Assembly (NCBI GenBank): GCA_004009845.1
Contig: RMBW01000008.1
Span: forward strand, 310,001-374,000
Source of the DNA: Davidsoniella eucalypti
Lineage: Eukaryota > Ascomycota > Sordariomycetes > Microascales > Ceratocystidaceae
Reading direction: 5' to 3'
DNA length: 64,000 nucleotides
This document shows, piece after piece, positions 60,301-64,000 of this stretch. The notes under the pieces are model-generated. The model saw only the letters and a list, made by a program, of their open reading frames with translations. It did no database searches and had not been told where the DNA came from. The position numbers were made by a program, and so were the translations under genes. The stretch's first letter is position 1. The number at the start of each line of letters is the position of its first letter.

Positions 60301-63300
60301 GAGATACAGGATTGGCTAGGCCCTTGTCTCAACACAGCCAGGAGGTTGGATCCCTAAGTAGACGGAAACCACACGATGCCGAAGACACTAACAATAACAG
60401 AAACACGAAAAAAGGTGAATGGGAAGAGGATACGGCCGGAAAGGGTAACACTGGCCGCGAAGAGCCAAAGCGACTGTGGTAGCTAAAGTCACTTTAAGAT
60501 GCCTGTCTGGGGGTCGAGAAAACCCCAAAAACACTATGTCCTAACAGTAGAATGGCATAACACCATGGATGAGAACAGCTCCTTAGTGCCGTCTCAGACC
60601 TTGGGCTTCGTTCCCGTGCTTCTCTGTGCATATGCTGTAACGGTGTCTGAAAGTTCGGACCAAAGAAAAAAATAAGGCGGCATAAGAAGAGACGGAGCGT
60701 AGAAAGAAAGATACCCAAAAAAGTCCATGTCCAAGCAGGCATCCCCGTTATTTCGATCGTCTCAGACTTTGGGGCTGTTTCCAGCTGCACGTGCAGTGAT
60801 ACTAGAAGAGGAGCAACCACCCTCCGTAAAGACTTGATTGCTTTGGAGTATATGCTAACTGGCTCAATATTCTCTCTATGTATTATGCAGACTCGAAAAT
60901 ATTCATGTGTATCTGTGCTTTGAGGAATATAAGGTGCATATATTGTATACTATATGTATATAATGCTATTCTTTGCTTGACATGGCATTTATAAAGGAAA
61001 AAGAACCAAAGCGGCCAGGCCTAAAACGACCAGGCTGCTTTTAATTTGATTATATTTATCCTTTACAAGAGAAGGTTCTACGTCAGAGGAGACCCTGACC
61101 TGATATATGCCAAATAAGTTATCCAGGACTCTGTTTCTGTCCCAAAGAAGAACAAACAAGTGCAGACGATAGGGAGAAGAGCACAAGAGCTAACAAGGCA
61201 AATGCCAATTCCCTCGGCCAGAAGATTGAACAATATACACCCCACATGCAGCGAGCGGAATTGGAAGAAGAAAGAAAAAGGAAATGACAGCTGGATAGAA
61301 ACCAATATTACGTTCAATTTACACCAAGAACGCAGAAGCAACGACGTGGATTTGAGATTGAGAAAAAAAGGGGGTGATAGAACACATATAAGGAATATCA
61401 AAACCAGACTGCAATTTGTTGGGAAGCTCACTTGATATGCATCGTCAGCTGGCTGCTTTCCATACTGATGGAACTCGATATCTTGTCCGGGTGCATGTTC
61501 CAAAGTGAGTGTTTCAAGCAGGACTTCCACGAATAGCAATTCCAGCCATTCTTTCTGTATAGCGCAGGTGGTCTGGGTCCATACTCGATATTGCCATGAG
61601 ATAGCCGTCCTGAGATATCAATATCACACTATATAGACGCAACACAATATTGTAACCTGCATAGAAAGCCTTTTTTTATTGGTAAATCCGGGACTGGACC
61701 GGCAACATGCCATATTTACAGCAGTAGCAATAGCCCCTCTCTGAAAACAGAAAAGGTGCATAGGAAACACTAGGAGCGGAATCCTCGAGTGATACAAAGA
61801 CTTGTGGAAGTCAGAAGCAGTGTACGTACAAATACATAAAGATGATTTATATTTAGGGACTATAGCTCTGAATTTCATACTACATATGAATGCCTGGAAC
61901 AGGCCTGGCGTTTTTGAGATTTGTTTTTTAAAATACATTCCGAGTATTTTGATACCTCAAGCATCCCCATGCATGAAACCTCGGCCAAGATACGAAGCAT
62001 ATGTGTAGAGCAAGACCAAAGACTAAATGACTACTAACTAATATACACATATGTATCTTGTTAACTTCCACTATTTCATATGACCAAGAGGAAAAAAAGT
62101 GCCGTTATCGTTCAACGGCGATCTCTTCCCAAAAGTAGGCCATCTCCATGTTGCACATCACCGACGTTTCCGCACTCTTTTTTTGGCCAATGACCTCTAG
62201 TGCTGGAACCAACCGGCAAATTAATCTCTTAGAAGGCCATGGTGATACGTAGGCCTTGACTGGCCGCTATTTTTCTCTCTGTTGCTCACCCTCGCCTAGC
62301 CTATGGTTGGGGATGCAGATCACTAGATTTTCTAGTGGCTTAGTTTAAGGACGACCTCTCGATATAAACTACTCTTGGTACTAGATGCAAATTTCAAGTG
62401 AAAAAAAAAGGCAGGGCAGGTTAGTTAAAACAGGAATTAGCCTGAAAAAAAAAGGAATGGCAAAGGCATTTATTGGAAGATCACAGCAATCCGTCGCCTG
62501 TAAAATGGTACCAAGTGAAATAATATATCAGTGAAACTAGCTAGAAGGAAAAAGAAAGAAAAAAAAAAGGAGAGGGAAAAATAGATCGAGGAATGGCGTC
62601 CACAGTAGCTTTGGCGCGGACTGACGGATGTAGATCCTGCTATGTTGAAGATAGTAGTCGTTTATTGAGCTAGCCTGCACTATAGGCTATACGGACTAGA
62701 CTTGTAAGATAGAACATACTACATACTACGTATATAGTATATAGTACACGCACTAATAGAACACCTGTAGACAGGCACCAGGGTCCGTTTTGCGAGCCTA
62801 TTCTAGCTAACGGACTAAAAGGGTCCAACCCAAATTCCACCGGCTTCCAGGAACGGCGTCGCCAACATCGTGATACAAGACCAAGCAAAACTATCGCTGC
62901 GCTAGAAACCGGTTGGAAGATTGCTGGCAGTACTAGTAGTGATGCTTAGTATTTATTGGGTCTAACGAGTCACGATTTGTGGTGCCGGATTGGGTCTGGC
63001 GGCGTTCGAAATATGCCGTTCGGACTCTAGAACACGGATATGGATTCTACGAGAAATATGTAATTGCTGCTAGTTATCAGTCGTAGACTTGGCTTCTTTT
63101 TAGTTGTTTGTAGTGACTCTTTTACCAAGCTAAGTACCAAATACTGCTAAATCATGTGAGTTTCCAAGCTAACGGTATCAAGATACGCCTACAGTCTGAT
63201 TTAATGTCCTTCTGGAAGAACCCGATACTGCATGTCTCAGGTAGAGGAGAGATAAAAAAGGGGGGGGGAGAAGACGGCTCAATATTTTTGAGTCGAGGCT

Positions 63301-64000
63301 AGTTGTTTGTTTATCCGACAAGATCAGCAATCATGAGTGAACTGTTAGATGCCAGTCATCTGCACTGGTGATTATTAGTTTTAGCAGAGAAAGTCACAAG
63401 ATGGAAGATAAGAAGGCCCAGTAACAAATCAACATATGTACATATAAATACAAACATACACCTACAGTATATGTAGTACCCAGCATAGTAAAATAGCCTA
63501 TATTTCTCAGGCCGCGACAACATGATTGGCATGCCACTAGTGGCAAATCAGATTCAACCGTTTTACATGTCCACGATCTAGCAATTGGGTTCCCTTTTCC
63601 TTTCTTTTTTTTCAACAAGTTTACAATATTGTCGTATGCTACCGCCAAGATATCATTACTACTATGTATGTATATTGGTACTAGCTTGCTAGTGAGCTGG
63701 TAGGAGGGCGGTAGGTAACCTAAACAAGTAGGTGGTGAGCCATATACGGTTTCTTGCATTACATTGCAGTCTCCCCAGGATTTGTAAGTGGTGAAGAGCA
63801 ATGCATACATATGAAGCCAGGCCGATGAGTGGAAAAGAAAACAAGGTTACGAAAGATACAGAGAGAGAGAAAGAGAAGACGTACATTGGACCGCTACTAC
63901 TCTATGCTACGACGTCGAAGCTACATGTACCATCTGTATAATATATATTTCTATATGTGACAGGCACTTACTACACTTTCAAGCCTAGCCAGCTTGACTG

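Larger units (their letters stand above)
53562..64000. other. 10.4-kb gene-poor right end
   Basis: No gene can be called with confidence. The first ~1 kb should hold the Tcp11 promoter and leader. Candidate open frames without domains are at 56876-57316 (+, TTG start only, just before a 24-A run), 57866-58267 (-) and 60989-61615 (-, hydrophobic, possibly spliced). No tRNA, rRNA or transposon was found. The window ends without entering another recognisable gene. Confidence 0.5.

Noticed and set aside
1..64000. Search by eye for CRISPR arrays, rRNA genes, transposases, reverse transcriptases and bacterial-type operons
   Set aside because: No periodic spacer-repeat arrays, no conserved rRNA stretches and no transposon protein motifs were seen; repeats found are short slippage types.

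Overview
The window looks like nuclear DNA of a filamentous ascomycete (Pezizomycotina). The protein genes are split by short GT-AG introns of about 56-140 bp, with CTAAC-like branch points and pyrimidine-rich leaders. The protein set is eukaryotic-fungal: V-ATPase subunit a, ALG10, a laccase-type oxidase, a septation-domain coiled-coil protein, a Tcp11/SOK1 protein, a NIPA-like transporter, a TPR/U-box protein and an RBR ubiquitin ligase. I cannot name the genus. No bacterial operons, phage, CRISPR array, rRNA genes or intact transposons are visible.

Layout, left to right. 0-3.5 kb: no gene seen. 3.5-4.5 kb (+): Ser/Thr-rich single-pass membrane protein. 5.8-7.5 kb (+): RBR E3 ubiquitin ligase in three exons, preceded by an Arg/Ser-rich possible relic. 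8.05 kb (+): tRNA-Thr(CGU). 8.7-10.7 kb (+): six-exon Baeyer-Villiger-type flavin monooxygenase. 12.2-13.4 kb (+): zinc alcohol dehydrogenase whose only intron appears to be GC-AG. 13.9-16.3 kb (-): NIPA-type transporter with a very long tail. 21.1-22.8 kb (+): divergent Ras-like GTPase. 23.0-24.0 kb (-): CHIP/STUB1-like co-chaperone ligase. 27.2-27.8 kb (+): small disordered fungal protein. 29.1-31.2 kb (-): ALG10. 32.1-34.9 kb (+): V-ATPase subunit a. 35.7-37.6 kb (-): laccase-like multicopper oxidase. 46.3-49.1 kb (+): Uds1-domain coiled-coil protein. 51.5-53.6 kb (-): Tcp11/SOK1 family protein. 53.6-64 kb: no confident gene.

Most genes are single housekeeping genes rather than a cluster. 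Two sets suggest shared biology. The monooxygenase and the alcohol dehydrogenase lie in tandem and could catalyse successive steps (alcohol to ketone to ester). Two ubiquitin ligases (RBR and TPR/U-box) and a GTPase belong to signalling and protein quality control. ALG10 and the V-ATPase gene share a divergent promoter of about 0.85 kb.

Gene density is low: 13 protein genes in 64 kb, with intergenic gaps of 4.8, 8.7 and 10.4 kb. I found no convincing new multi-gene system. The items most worth a second look are the GC-AG intron, the GTPase with a degenerate G3 region and large insertions, the possible unannotated two-exon gene end near 39 kb, the monooxygenase/dehydrogenase pair and the large gene-poor gaps. 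All intron boundaries were placed by eye from reading frame, splice motifs and family conservation.
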